DNA of 64,000 bases, taken from the NCBI RefSeq assembly GCF_014648495.1, contig NZ_BMRF01000016.1, forward strand, positions 62,001 to 126,000, given 5' to 3'. Every line of letters starts with the position of its first letter. Within the stretch, counting starts at the first letter, position 1. A model generated the notes under the pieces. It was not told the DNA's origin and searched no databases. It saw only the letters and a program-made list of their open reading frames with translations. Source of the stretch: Actinomadura cremea. GTDB taxonomy: Bacteria > Actinomycetota > Actinomycetes > Streptosporangiales > Streptosporangiaceae. Below are positions 29,297-39,967 of this stretch, piece by piece. The translations under genes and the position numbers were made by a program.

Positions 29297-31357
29297 GTGG
29301 GACGACACGGGCGCGCGGCGTCGGCGGTGCGCGAGATCGCCGCCGGCCTGCTCGTCCTCGCCGTGTACGCGGTGTTCACCCAGGCGTTCGCCGGGGACCG
29401 CGCCGCCGCCGACGCGAACGGCCGGCTGCTCCTCGACCTGGAGCGCCGGACGGGGCTGGACGTCGAGCGCTCCCTCAACGAGGCCCTGGCCGGGCACGAG
29501 TGGCTGGGCGCCCTGGCCGCGTGGGAGTACGCCACCACCTACGTCATCGGCACCTTCGGCTTCCTCGGGTACCTGTGGTGGCGGCGGAGCCCCGCGTACC
29601 CGTGGGCGCGCAACACGCTGATCTGGATGACGCTGATCGCGATCGTGTGCTTCGCGCTGTGGCCCGTCACCCCGCCGCGCCTGCTGCCCGGCGGCGGATA
29701 CGCCGACATCGTCGCGCTGCACCATCCGCCCGCCACCTGGGGCACCGGTGTGGTGTCGGCGGGCGCCGACCCGTACGCCGCCATGCCGAGCCTGCACATC
29801 GGCTGGATCGCCTGGATCGGCGCCGCCGCCGTCCGCGCCCGCTGCGGTCCCGTGCTCCTCTGGGCGTGCGTCTTGCACCTGGTGGTGACGAGCGTGGTCA
29901 TCGTGGCGACCGCCGCGCACTACGTCATCGACATCCCCGGCGGGCTGCTGCTCGTCCCGGCGGCCGCGGGCGCCGAGGCGCTGCGCGTCCGGCTGCCGCA
30001 CCGCCGCGACCGGCGCGACCGGACGGGCCGGCCGGGTGCCGCCGGAGCCGCGCGCGGGCAGCGGGTGGCGGCGCCCGACGCGTTCTTCCTGTACGTCGAG
30101 GACGGCGGCGTCCCGCAGGTCGTCGGCGGGGTCGCCGAGTTCGCCGGACCGGGCCCCCCGGTGGAACGCGTGCGCGCACTGCTGGCCGAACGGCTGCCCC
30201 GGCTGCCCCGCCTCACGCAGCGCGTCGCCCCCGCCGGACGGCTTCGGCGCCCGCGCTGGGTCCCGGCCGCCGACGTCGACCTCGACCGGCACGTCATCGA
30301 GGTCGACGCGCCCGCCGGACGGGACCGCCGCCCCCTGGACGAGGTGGTGGCGCGGATGGCCGCGACCCCGCTCGACCGCGACCGGCCGCTGTGGCGGCTC
30401 TGCCTCGTCCGGGGCGGGCCCGGCGGCCGGGACGCCGCCGTGATCGTCATGCACCACGCGATCGCCGACGGGATCGGCGTGGTCGACATCCTGCGCGGGA
30501 TCCTGGAGCCCCGGCTGCCCGAGGCCGACGTCCCCCGCGGTCCCGGCCGGCTCGTGCGCGCCGCCGCCGTCGTCCCGGGGCTCGTCGCGCTCGCCCGGGA
30601 CGGCGCCGCGCCGGCCGTGGCGTTCGCCGGGCCGCTCGGCGCCCGCCGCCGCCACACCACCGCGACGCTGCCGCTGGACCGCGTCCGCGCCGCCGCCCGC
30701 GCCGCCGGAGTGCGGGTCACCGACCTGCTGCTCGCGCTGGTCGGGGAGGTCGTCGCCGGCGTCCTCGCCGGACGCGGGGAACCGGCGGCGGGGCGGTCGC
30801 TGCGCGCGGCGGTCCCCGTCACGCTGCGAGCCCCCGCCCCGCCGGGCCGCGGCCGCACCGCCGTCCCCGGCAACCTGACCGCCGCGCTGCGGCTGGACGT
30901 GCCCGTCGACCCGCGCCCGCTCCGGGACCGGCTCGCGGCGGTGCACCGCTCCGCCGAGCGGCGCCGCGCGTCGGGGCGCGCGGTGGCGAGCACCGCCGTG
31001 CTGCGGCTCCTCGGCGCGCTGCCGCCCCCGCTGCACGCGCGCGCCGCCCGCGCCGTGTACCGGGACCGGTTCTTCGGCGCGATCGTGTCGAACATGCCCG
31101 GCCCGGACGTCCCGATGTCGCTCGCCGGGGTGCCGCTGGGCGACGTCCATCCGATCCTGCCGCTGGCCGACGGGGTGCCCCTCGCGGTGGGGGCGCTGAG
31201 CTGGAACGGGGTGCTGCACGTCGCGGTGACCGCCGAACCGCGGCTGCTGCCCGAGGCGGACGACTTCGCCGGCGCGCTCGCCCGCGCCTTCGCCGAACTC
31301 GACGCCGGGAGCGGCGTCCAGTCCGGCGCGACCCCCTCCAAGAAGACCCCCACGTGA
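29297..31357 (+). CDS. Fusion: PAP2 phosphatase + WS/DGAT acyltransferase
   Basis: A 686-residue two-domain protein. The N-terminal half has about six membrane segments and the PAP2 motifs: PSLHIGW near residue 164, then an AAHYVIDIPGG histidine motif near 208. This is the Aur1/PAP2 type of lipid phosphatase. From about residue 255 follows a wax-ester synthase/diacylglycerol acyltransferase domain with active-site HHAIADG near 386 and a late SNMPGPDVPMSLAGV motif typical of WS/DGAT. A phosphatidate phosphatase joined to a DGAT would turn phosphatidate into triacylglycerol in one polypeptide (inference). The GTG start at 29297 has GGGGGAGG 5 bp upstream. ATG 29258 and GTG 29231 are longer options. 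Confidence 0.85.
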   Translation: MGRHGRAASAVREIAAGLLVLAVYAVFTQAFAGDRAAADANGRLLLDLERRTGLDVERSLNEALAGHEWLGALAAWEYATTYVIGTFGFLGYLWWRRSPAYPWARNTLIWMTLIAIVCFALWPVTPPRLLPGGGYADIVALHHPPATWGTGVVSAGADPYAAMPSLHIGWIAWIGAAAVRARCGPVLLWACVLHLVVTSVVIVATAAHYVIDIPGGLLLVPAAAGAEALRVRLPHRRDRRDRTGRPGAAGAARGQRVAAPDAFFLYVEDGGVPQVVGGVAEFAGPGPPVERVRALLAERLPRLPRLTQRVAPAGRLRRPRWVPAADVDLDRHVIEVDAPAGRDRRPLDEVVARMAATPLDRDRPLWRLCLVRGGPGGRDAAVIVMHHAIADGIGVVDILRGILEPRLPEADVPRGPGRLVRAAAVVPGLVALARDGAAPAVAFAGPLGARRRHTTATLPLDRVRAAARAAGVRVTDLLLALVGEVVAGVLAGRGEPAAGRSLRAAVPVTLRAPAPPGRGRTAVPGNLTAALRLDVPVDPRPLRDRLAAVHRSAERRRASGRAVASTAVLRLLGALPPPLHARAARAVYRDRFFGAIVSNMPGPDVPMSLAGVPLGDVHPILPLADGVPLAVGALSWNGVLHVAVTAEPRLLPEADDFAGALARAFAELDAGSGVQSGATPSKKTPT

Positions 31358-31394
31358 CCTCCGGGCGCGACCCGGCCGCCCGCTGACCGTCTGA

Positions 31395-33545
<2,151 letters not shown>

Positions 33546-33560
33546 CGGGCGGGAACCCGG

Positions 33561-34742
33561 TCAGCGACCTTCGGCCCGGCCCGTCCGGACGAGCCAGCTG
33601 AGCAGCAGCATCACGTCCAGCCGGCCGTCGAGCTCGGTGAACCGGCCGCCGGTCAGCTCGTGGATGCGGCGGAGCCGGTAGCGGACGGTCTGCTCGTGGA
33701 TGTGCAACCGCTCGGCGGCGACGACGGCGTTGTCGCCGGACTGCAGGTAGGTCAGCAGCGTCTCGGCGAGCGGCTGCCGCCGCGAGCGGGGCAGCTCCAG
33801 CAGCGGGCCGAGGACGGCGCCCGCGGTCGCGCCGACGAGTTCCTCGGCGGCGAGCGTCGCGAGGGGGGACACGTGGTCGGCGCAGCGGACGAGCTCGTCG
33901 CGGGGCAGCATCCCGCGCTCGATCAGCGTCAGCGCGTGCCGCGCCCACCGCAGCGACACCGCGCCCTGCGTCACGGGCACCGTCGGGCCGATCGCGGCGG
34001 TGCCGAGCCGGCGCAGCGCGGGCCACAGCCGCTCCTGCCCGGGGCCGTCCGGGTCGGGCACCACCAGGAACGGGATGGGCGCGTCCCAGTCGGCCAGCAC
34101 CGAGGGCGGCAGGATCCGCGCCCCGGCGGGCGCGCCCGCCGGGAGCGCGATCAGCCCGATGTTCTTCGGCGGGTCCCAGCGCGCCGCGATCGCCAGCTCG
34201 GCGATCGTCTCGTGGCCGGGGGACGGCTCGATGATCAGCATGTCGCGGAGCCGCTCGCGGCGGCGCTCCCGCGCGGTCGCCAGCTGGCCCTGCTCGCGGG
34301 CGTAGCCCTGGGCGGCGGCGTCGGCGATCCGGGAGACCAGCATGAACAGCGAGTCGGTGAGGCGGCCGAGGGTCTCCCGCGACCAGCCGAGCCGGTAGGC
34401 GTCCATGATGAACCGCTGGCACGCGACCTGGCAGCTGACCCGCATCGCGGTCTGCAGCGCGTCCAGGCTCCGCCCCTGCCGGGCCTCCAGCTCGCCGAGC
34501 CGCATGTACAGCTCGGTCAGCTTGCGCGGGTCGGCGTCGGGATGGTCGACCGAGTCGACGAAGAACGCGACGGCGTCGCGGACCGCCCGCTCGACCCGCT
34601 CGGCACGCTCGGCGGCCTCGCCGTCGTCGCCGCCGGAGTACTCGGGGACCTGCTCGCGGATCTCCCGCTCCATCTCCCGGACGGCCTCCTGCACGTGCTG
34701 ACGGAGCACGCCGGGCAGTTCGTCGGGCAGGGGACCGACCAC
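33561..34742 (-). CDS. PucR-type transcriptional regulator
   Basis: A 393-residue regulator ending in a PucR helix-turn-helix (LAETLLTYLQSGDNAVVAAERLHIHEQTVRYRLRRIHELTG region, about residues 325-366). The middle part is a GGDEF-like/PucR sensor-type region without obvious ligand motifs. The N-terminal 150 residues are helical with many charged residues. In the same direction as the acyltransferase gene upstream but separated by 75 bp. Target unknown. A second, unrelated PucR-type gene lies at 56197. Confidence 0.85.
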   Translation of the reverse strand: MVGPLPDELPGVLRQHVQEAVREMEREIREQVPEYSGGDDGEAAERAERVERAVRDAVAFFVDSVDHPDADPRKLTELYMRLGELEARQGRSLDALQTAMRVSCQVACQRFIMDAYRLGWSRETLGRLTDSLFMLVSRIADAAAQGYAREQGQLATARERRRERLRDMLIIEPSPGHETIAELAIAARWDPPKNIGLIALPAGAPAGARILPPSVLADWDAPIPFLVVPDPDGPGQERLWPALRRLGTAAIGPTVPVTQGAVSLRWARHALTLIERGMLPRDELVRCADHVSPLATLAAEELVGATAGAVLGPLLELPRSRRQPLAETLLTYLQSGDNAVVAAERLHIHEQTVRYRLRRIHELTGGRFTELDGRLDVMLLLSWLVRTGRAEGR

Positions 34743-34817
34743 GAGACCTCCCTCCGTGGGACGGCCTCACCCTAGGCGGCGGAGGTGATCGCTGTCACCC
34801 TGGGGGTCCGGGAAGGC

Positions 34818-36293
34818 TCAGCCGCGCCGGGGGGACGACGCTTCGGATCGCTCGGAGGCCGGCGCGCCGGCCTTCTCCGCGCCGGCTCTCTCCGCGCCGG
34901 CTCTCTCCGCGCCGGCTCTCTCCGCGCCGGCTCTCTCCGCGCCGGCTCTCTCCGCGCCGGCTCTCTCCGCGCCGGCTCTCTCCGCGCCGGCTCTCTCCGG
35001 GCCGGCCTTCTCCGCGCCGGCGTTGCGCTGCGGGCGGCGGCGGGAGAGCCGCCGGCCCAGCCGTTGCGCGGGCTTCTCGACGTACCGGTACGCGAGCGCC
35101 GCCGACCCGAAGGCGCCCACCACCAGCACGACGCCCCAGGCCAGCCGCTCGGGCACCGGCAGGGTCCCCGGGTCGCGCCCGGAGGCCGACCAGACCGCCT
35201 GGATCACCAGCGGGTGCAGCAGGTACAGCGAGTAGCTGACCAGGCCCGACCACACCAGCACCCGCGGCATCGCCCGGTTCCGCAGGGCGAGGCCCGCCAG
35301 GAACGTCAGCCACGCCGCCGCGACCGCCAGCGACCAGTCCAGGCCGAGCGACGCGGGGTAGCCGTGCTGCGACCAGGTGGGCGGCGGCCGCAGCCCCGCC
35401 AGCAGCGTCAGCACGGGCACCACCGCGATCATCGCCGCGGCGGGCCAGGCCCGCAGCCGCCCGTCCTGGAGGGCGCGGACGGCCGTCCCGGCGAACATCG
35501 TCGCGATGATGCACAGGCTCTCGACCCCGCCGATGCGGGTGTTCAGCACCAGCAGCGTCAGCGCCAGCGTCGCGACCACCGCGACCCCGATCCGCCGGAC
35601 GGTGCGGCCGCCGAACAGCGCCGCCAGCCCGCCCGCGAGGACGATCGCCGCGACGAGCGTCGTCCCGTCCGGCCAGCGGGCGGCCAGCAGCTGGGACGGC
35701 AGCACCACGCCGAGCAGCGCGGCCGCGACCGCGAACCCGAGCGCGACCCGCGCGCTGGCCCGCCTCACCCCGGCGACGAACATCGCCGTCACCAGCAGGT
35801 AGAAGATCATCTCGTAGGAGAGCGTCCAGAACACGTTCACGACGTTGGGCACGCCGAGCAGGTCCTGCAGCATCGTCAGGTGCGCGAGCGCCGCCGTCCA
35901 CGGCCGGTCGGCGAGCGCGGCGGGGAGCCCGTAGGAGAACCCCGCCACGGCGAGGACCAGCGCGAACACCACCGACACGCCCCACGCCGGGTACAGGCGG
36001 AAGAACCGCCCGATCCAGAACGCGCGGACGCTGCCGCGCCGCTCCAGCGAGAACGGCACCACGTAGCCGCTGACGAGGAAGAAGACGAAGACGCCGTAGC
36101 GTCCGAAGTCGAACCACGGGCTCGCGGTGGCGCGGACCTCGGGCAGCAGCACGTCGAGGGAGTGCTCGAAGACCACGACGAGGGCGGCGATCCCGCGCAG
36201 GGCGTCCAGCCATCCCATCCGCGGCCGGCTCGCCGCGGGTGCGTCGACTCGGGTGTCCGGTGGGGTCAGAGTGTTCGCCGGCATCTCGGTCAC
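34818..36293 (-). CDS. Membrane acyltransferase (Acyltransferase_3 family) with repeat tail
   Basis: A 491-residue integral membrane protein with about ten hydrophobic segments. The Acyltransferase_3 N-terminal signature RMGWLDALRGIAALVVVFEH is near residues 25-45 (conserved Arg and His), and the second-helix motif FFLVSGYVVPFSLERR is near 75. Such enzymes O-acetylate or acylate surface polysaccharides, lipids or natural products; the target is unknown. After the last membrane helix (about residue 405) the tail contains ten imperfect copies of A-G-A-E-R encoded by a 15-bp tandem repeat. GTG 36293 or ATG 36284 are both possible starts. Confidence 0.86.
   Translation of the reverse strand: MTEMPANTLTPPDTRVDAPAASRPRMGWLDALRGIAALVVVFEHSLDVLLPEVRATASPWFDFGRYGVFVFFLVSGYVVPFSLERRGSVRAFWIGRFFRLYPAWGVSVVFALVLAVAGFSYGLPAALADRPWTAALAHLTMLQDLLGVPNVVNVFWTLSYEMIFYLLVTAMFVAGVRRASARVALGFAVAAALLGVVLPSQLLAARWPDGTTLVAAIVLAGGLAALFGGRTVRRIGVAVVATLALTLLVLNTRIGGVESLCIIATMFAGTAVRALQDGRLRAWPAAAMIAVVPVLTLLAGLRPPPTWSQHGYPASLGLDWSLAVAAAWLTFLAGLALRNRAMPRVLVWSGLVSYSLYLLHPLVIQAVWSASGRDPGTLPVPERLAWGVVLVVGAFGSAALAYRYVEKPAQRLGRRLSRRRPQRNAGAEKAGPERAGAERAGAERAGAERAGAERAGAERAGAERAGAERAGAEKAGAPASERSEASSPRRG
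34866..35021. repeat. 15-bp tandem repeat in the acyltransferase tail
   Basis: Ten units of gccggctctctccgc from 34866, with seven identical copies in a row at 34881-34985, two variants after them and one before, plus a 6-bp partial copy. Frame-preserving; encodes repeated AGAER on the minus strand. Confidence 0.96.
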
Positions 36294-36438
36294 CCTAGGG
36301 GCCCGATCCCGGTGCTCAGCCCAGTGCCCCCTGAACGTCCGCTGAACGCCAGGTGGTGGGCCCGCGGCGTGTCGCCGTCCGGTTCATGCCGAGATCGGGG
36401 ACTCTGTTCGGGAGCGTCCCCCACCTGGTCCGCGCTTC

Positions 36439-37359
36439 TCAGGGGGCCGGTCCGGACGCCGGCCGGCCGGGCAGGACGCCCACCGCCGCGTACAGGAGGG
36501 GCGGTCCGGCGGGGGCGGGACGCGGGCCGGGCCGCCACCGTGCCGCGGGCGCGACGCCGGGCGGCAGCGGCTGGAACGGCCCGAGCAGCCGTTCGACGTC
36601 CGCGGCGCCGCGCGGATGCAGCGGGACGCCCGCGTTCCGGTACAGCCGCGCCGCCTCGGCCATCGCGCCGGGCGCGAAGTCGCCGGTGGCGTGCGCGACG
36701 ACGAGCGCGCTGCCCGGCGCGGCCGCCGCGGCCAGCGCGGCGACGGGCCGGTACGGGTCGGGCAGGAAGTGCAGGACGGACGAGAACACCAGGGCGACCG
36801 GCTCGGCGGGATCGATCAGCCGCCGTACCTCCGGGCTCGCCAGGATCGCCGCGGGGTCGCGCAGGTCGGCGCGCAGCGCCGCGACGCCGTCGGCGGCCAG
36901 CCGGGCGCGGGCGTGCGCGATGACCAGCGGGTCCGCGTCGATGTACACGACGCGGGCGCCGTGGACGTACCGGGCCGCGAGCTGGTGCAGGTTGTCGTCG
37001 GTGGGCAGGCCGCAGCCGAGGTCGAGGAACTGCCGGACGCCGTGCGCGGCGAGCGTCCGGACGGCGCGGGCCGTGAACGCGCGGCCCTCCCGGGCGGACG
37101 CGGCCGCGCCCGGGAGCACGTCCAGGAGCCGGTCGGCGAGGTCGCGGTCGGCGGCGTAGTTGTCCTTGCCGCCGAGGAGGCGGTCCTGGATGCGCGCGAG
37201 GCCGGGACGGCGCAGGTCGGGCGCCGGGGCGGGCGGGGGCTCGGGCGGGGCGCCCCGCGCCGTCCCGCGTGCCGCCGTTTCGCGCGCGCCCGCGGCGGGC
37301 GCCCGTTCGTCCGCGGGCCCGCGGATCGGGGCCCTTCCGTTCGTGGCCGTCCTCGGCAT
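36439..37359 (-). CDS. SAM-dependent methyltransferase (DUF574/Methyltransf_19 family)
   Basis: A 306-residue protein of an actinobacteria-rich methyltransferase family. After a Pro/Ala-rich N-terminus of about 45 residues comes the family signature RPGLARIQDRLLGGKDNYAADRDLA, then the SAM motif FLDLGCGLPTDDNLH near residue 112 and YIDADPLVIAHAR near 135. Genomes of this kind carry many paralogues of unknown substrate. ATG 37359 is chosen because AGAGGAAGG precedes it. The C-terminal 30 residues are Pro-rich. Confidence 0.87.
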   Translation of the reverse strand: MPRTATNGRAPIRGPADERAPAAGARETAARGTARGAPPEPPPAPAPDLRRPGLARIQDRLLGGKDNYAADRDLADRLLDVLPGAAASAREGRAFTARAVRTLAAHGVRQFLDLGCGLPTDDNLHQLAARYVHGARVVYIDADPLVIAHARARLAADGVAALRADLRDPAAILASPEVRRLIDPAEPVALVFSSVLHFLPDPYRPVAALAAAAAPGSALVVAHATGDFAPGAMAEAARLYRNAGVPLHPRGAADVERLLGPFQPLPPGVAPAARWRPGPRPAPAGPPLLYAAVGVLPGRPASGPAP

Positions 37360-37732
37360 CACCTGTCGCCTTCCTCTGGGGAGCAAGTGCGGTGGCTGCC
37401 ACCGACGGTAGAGTGCGGAGCCCGGTCGCGGGAGGACCGGCGGCCGGGCCGGCCGAAGGGCGAACGGCGCGTGACCGCATCGGGCCATGCGCGTTTCGGT
37501 GCCGGGACGGCCGCGCCGGGCGCCGCGCGCCCGACGTCGCAGGAAAGGTCCGTGACGACGTCGTGCGGTGTGGTGCGTGCGTGTCCCGGCGGCCCCTGGA
37601 GGATTGACCGCTTCCGGTCATGACAGCCACCTGACCAGCGGTGCGATCACTTGTCAGGATACGCCGTCGCCCCACCGGCCCGTATGGCGGATCTCGCCAT
37701 ACGCCCAGGGGCGGCGCTCGGACCGGCGAATC
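37360..37732. other. 373-bp intergenic region
   Basis: No convincing gene. It contains the promoter side of the methyltransferase gene and a perfect hairpin (37681-37703) just after the DoxX gene. The frames crossing it lack an RBS and family features. Confidence 0.55.
37681..37703. terminator. 9-bp perfect hairpin downstream of the DoxX gene
   Basis: CGTATGGCG-gatct-CGCCATACG, 29 bp beyond the DoxX stop codon (minus strand). The position fits a terminator. An operator palindrome for the methyltransferase gene is the alternative. Confidence 0.6.
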
Positions 37733-38197
37733 TCAGCGGCAGCGGCGGCGGCCGCGGCCTCGCCCACGGCCCTGCTCGCGGGCCCGGGCCAGCTCCTCCA
37801 GGAGGAGGGTGGCCCCGACGCCCACCAGCCAGGTGTCCTTGGCGAGCGGGATGCCGTCCTGGGTGGGACGGAGGCTCTTCTTCTCGTGCATGCCGGGCAG
37901 CCGCAGGTACAGGCCCGTCAGCCCGCCCGCGAACGCGGTGAGCCCGGCGCCCGCCACCGCGGTGGGCACGAACGGCGCCATCAGCGCCCCGCCGAGCGCG
38001 ACCTCGACCGTTCCGAGCGTCCGGGTGAACTTCTGCGGATCCTGCGACCCCAGGAAGGGGTACGCCGTCTTGGCCGTCCCGTGGATGTAGTCGGCCGTCC
38101 CCTGGTCGCCCTTCAGCTTCGACAGCCCCGAGTTCAGGACGAAGGCGCCGACGATCAGACGGGCGGGCATCTGGTGCGCGCGAGCAAGAAAACGCAT
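37733..38197 (-). CDS. DoxX-like membrane protein
   Basis: A 154-residue protein with about four hydrophobic segments: RLIVGAFVLNSGLSKLKG near residues 13-30, ALGGALMAPFVPTAVAGAGL near 63-85, one after it, and DTWLVGVGATLLLEELA near 117-135. The opening RLIVGAFVLNSGLSK is typical of the DoxX/SURF4-like family, whose role is poorly defined. The C-terminus is strongly basic (Arg/Gly). ATG 38197 with GGGGA upstream is preferred to TTG 38209. Confidence 0.75.
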   Translation of the reverse strand: MRFLARAHQMPARLIVGAFVLNSGLSKLKGDQGTADYIHGTAKTAYPFLGSQDPQKFTRTLGTVEVALGGALMAPFVPTAVAGAGLTAFAGGLTGLYLRLPGMHEKKSLRPTQDGIPLAKDTWLVGVGATLLLEELARAREQGRGRGRGRRRCR

Positions 38198-38437
38198 CGT
38201 TCCCCACAAGGATCAGGTGAGCCGGGCGCAGGCTTCATTCCCGTCATGTCCCGTTTACACCTGGAGGGGCGGTCAAGTCTCGGCATGCCCGCACCGGCCG
38301 GCTACCGCACCGGGCGCACGCTCCCGCCCGCCGCCTGCTCCCGGTGAAGGAGGCCCGGAGCATCCGCGCACCGGACGACGACCACCGCGACGACCTCGCA
38401 CGATCGCAGGGTCGTTCCGAGAGTGAGGAGTCGTGAC

Positions 38438-38974
38438 ATGTCGGTTCAGGAGGCCGCCCCGAGGACGAGGCGCGCGGGACGGGCGTGGCGCCCGCGTCCG
38501 GCCGTCCGCAAGACGCTGGTGCTGGTGCACGTCGTCGCGTCCGTGGCGCTGGTCGGCTCCGTGTGGGGCCTGGTCCTGCTCAGCCTCACCGCGACGCTGA
38601 CCGCCGACGCGGCGCTCGTCGAACCGGCCTACCGGCTGATGACCGTGCTGGCGTACGGCGGCGGGATCCCGCTCAGCTTCATCGCGCTGGCCGGCGGGAT
38701 CGCGCTCGGGCTCGGCAGCAAGTGGGGGGTGCTGCGGCACTGGTGGGTGTTCGCCAAGCTGCTGCTGCTGATCACCACGATCCTGTTCGGGGCGCTGCTG
38801 GGGCAGCCCGAGGCGATGGCCGAGGCGGCGGCCGACGGCACCCTTCCGTCCGCGGCGCGCCGGTGGCGGGAGGTCGCGGTGGTCGCGGTCCAGCTCGCCA
38901 TGCTGCTCACCGCCGCCGGCCTGTCGGTCTTCAAGCCGCGCGGCCGGGTCCGGTGGCCGCGCCGCCGCGCGTGA
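38438..38974 (+). CDS. Four-helix membrane protein of unknown function
   Basis: A 178-residue protein with a basic N-terminus and four hydrophobic segments at about 27-57, 66-93, 104-124 and 143-165. The first contains a His (LVLVHVVASVALVG), as in DUF2269-type and related haem-like small membrane proteins, but family membership is uncertain. ATG 38438 has GAGGAG 7 bp upstream. Convergent with the LysR gene, 7 bp between stops. Function not assignable from sequence. Confidence 0.7.
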   Translation: MSVQEAAPRTRRAGRAWRPRPAVRKTLVLVHVVASVALVGSVWGLVLLSLTATLTADAALVEPAYRLMTVLAYGGGIPLSFIALAGGIALGLGSKWGVLRHWWVFAKLLLLITTILFGALLGQPEAMAEAAADGTLPSAARRWREVAVVAVQLAMLLTAAGLSVFKPRGRVRWPRRRA

Positions 38975-38981
38975 CGCGGGG

Positions 38982-39896
38982 TCAGGTCGCCGGCGGGTCG
39001 CCGGCGAGGCGTTCCGCCACCGCGCGCAGCGCCTCGACGCACGCCCGCACCGCCGGGCGGTCGGCGTCCGTCCGCCACGCCGCGTGGATCTTCTGCCGGA
39101 TGACCGGGCGGGTGGCGAGGATCCGCACCCCGTCCGGGACCGGATCGCGGCCGAGCCGGGGGACCAGCGCGGCGGTCAGGCCGGCCGCGACGAACGCGAG
39201 CTGGGTGGGGTGGTCGGCGATGTTGCAGGCGATCACCGGGTCCGCGTTGTGCTCGCGCAGGGTGTGCACGAGCTGGCGTTCGCAGGTGCCGCCCGCCGCC
39301 CACGCCGCCCACCGCGTCCCGGCCAGCTCCGCGAGGCCGACCGACCGCCGCCGGGCCAGCGGGTGCCCGTCCGGCAGCGCCAGGTCGACGACGTCGGACG
39401 ACAGCGGCAGCAGCGACACCGAGGCGGGGATCGGGGTCGGCGCCGTGTCCCAGCTCTCCACCATCGCGACGTCGAGGTCGCCCCGCACGAGGGCGGAGAG
39501 GATCTCGTGCGCCTCCCCCTGCCGCAGGGTGGGGGACAGTCCCGGGCAGCGCTCCCGCAGGAGGGTGAGGGCGGGCGGCAGGACCGACCGCGCCGCCGTC
39601 ACGACCGAGCCCATCCGGACGGGCCCGACGACGTCCTCGCGCAGCCCGTCCAGCTCCGCCTGGGCGGCCGACACCTGCGCCAGCACCCGTGCGGCGTGAC
39701 CGGCGAGGACGTGTCCGGCGCGGGTCAGGCGCACGCCCCGGCCCCGCGGCTCCAGCAGCCGGTGACCGATCTCCCGCTCCAGCTTGCCGAGCTGCTGCGA
39801 CACCCCCGACGGCGTCACGTGCAACGCCTCGGCGGCGGCCGCGATCGTGCCGTGCACCGACACCGCGTGCAGGGCGCGGAGCCGTTCCAGGTTCAT
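38982..39896 (-). CDS. LysR-family transcriptional regulator
   Basis: A 304-residue LysR regulator. The winged helix-turn-helix is at residues 1-60 (LHAVSVHGTIAAAAEALHVTPSGVSQQLGKLE), followed by the linker helix and a substrate-binding-like effector domain (GSVVTAARSVLPPALTLL; GDLDVAMVESWD). ATG 39896 is the usual N-terminus; GTG 39902 is possible. It is divergent from the EamA transporter gene, the classic LysR arrangement, so it most likely controls that exporter. Effector unknown. Confidence 0.9.
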   Translation of the reverse strand: MNLERLRALHAVSVHGTIAAAAEALHVTPSGVSQQLGKLEREIGHRLLEPRGRGVRLTRAGHVLAGHAARVLAQVSAAQAELDGLREDVVGPVRMGSVVTAARSVLPPALTLLRERCPGLSPTLRQGEAHEILSALVRGDLDVAMVESWDTAPTPIPASVSLLPLSSDVVDLALPDGHPLARRRSVGLAELAGTRWAAWAAGGTCERQLVHTLREHNADPVIACNIADHPTQLAFVAAGLTAALVPRLGRDPVPDGVRILATRPVIRQKIHAAWRTDADRPAVRACVEALRAVAERLAGDPPAT

Positions 39897-39967
39897 CGTC
39901 ACGGTAGCGATCCTACTGATTCACGTGCAGAAATCGTTGCTTGTGCTAACTGCCGGCCCGGGGGAGC

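Noticed and set aside
34866-35021. CRISPR array or iteron origin
   Set aside because: Same reason: contiguous 15-bp coding repeat at the end of an acyltransferase gene; no replication gene nearby.
37681-37703. Regulatory palindrome for the methyltransferase gene
   Set aside because: Possible, but it is over 300 bp from that start and only 29 bp after the DoxX stop, so a terminator is simpler.
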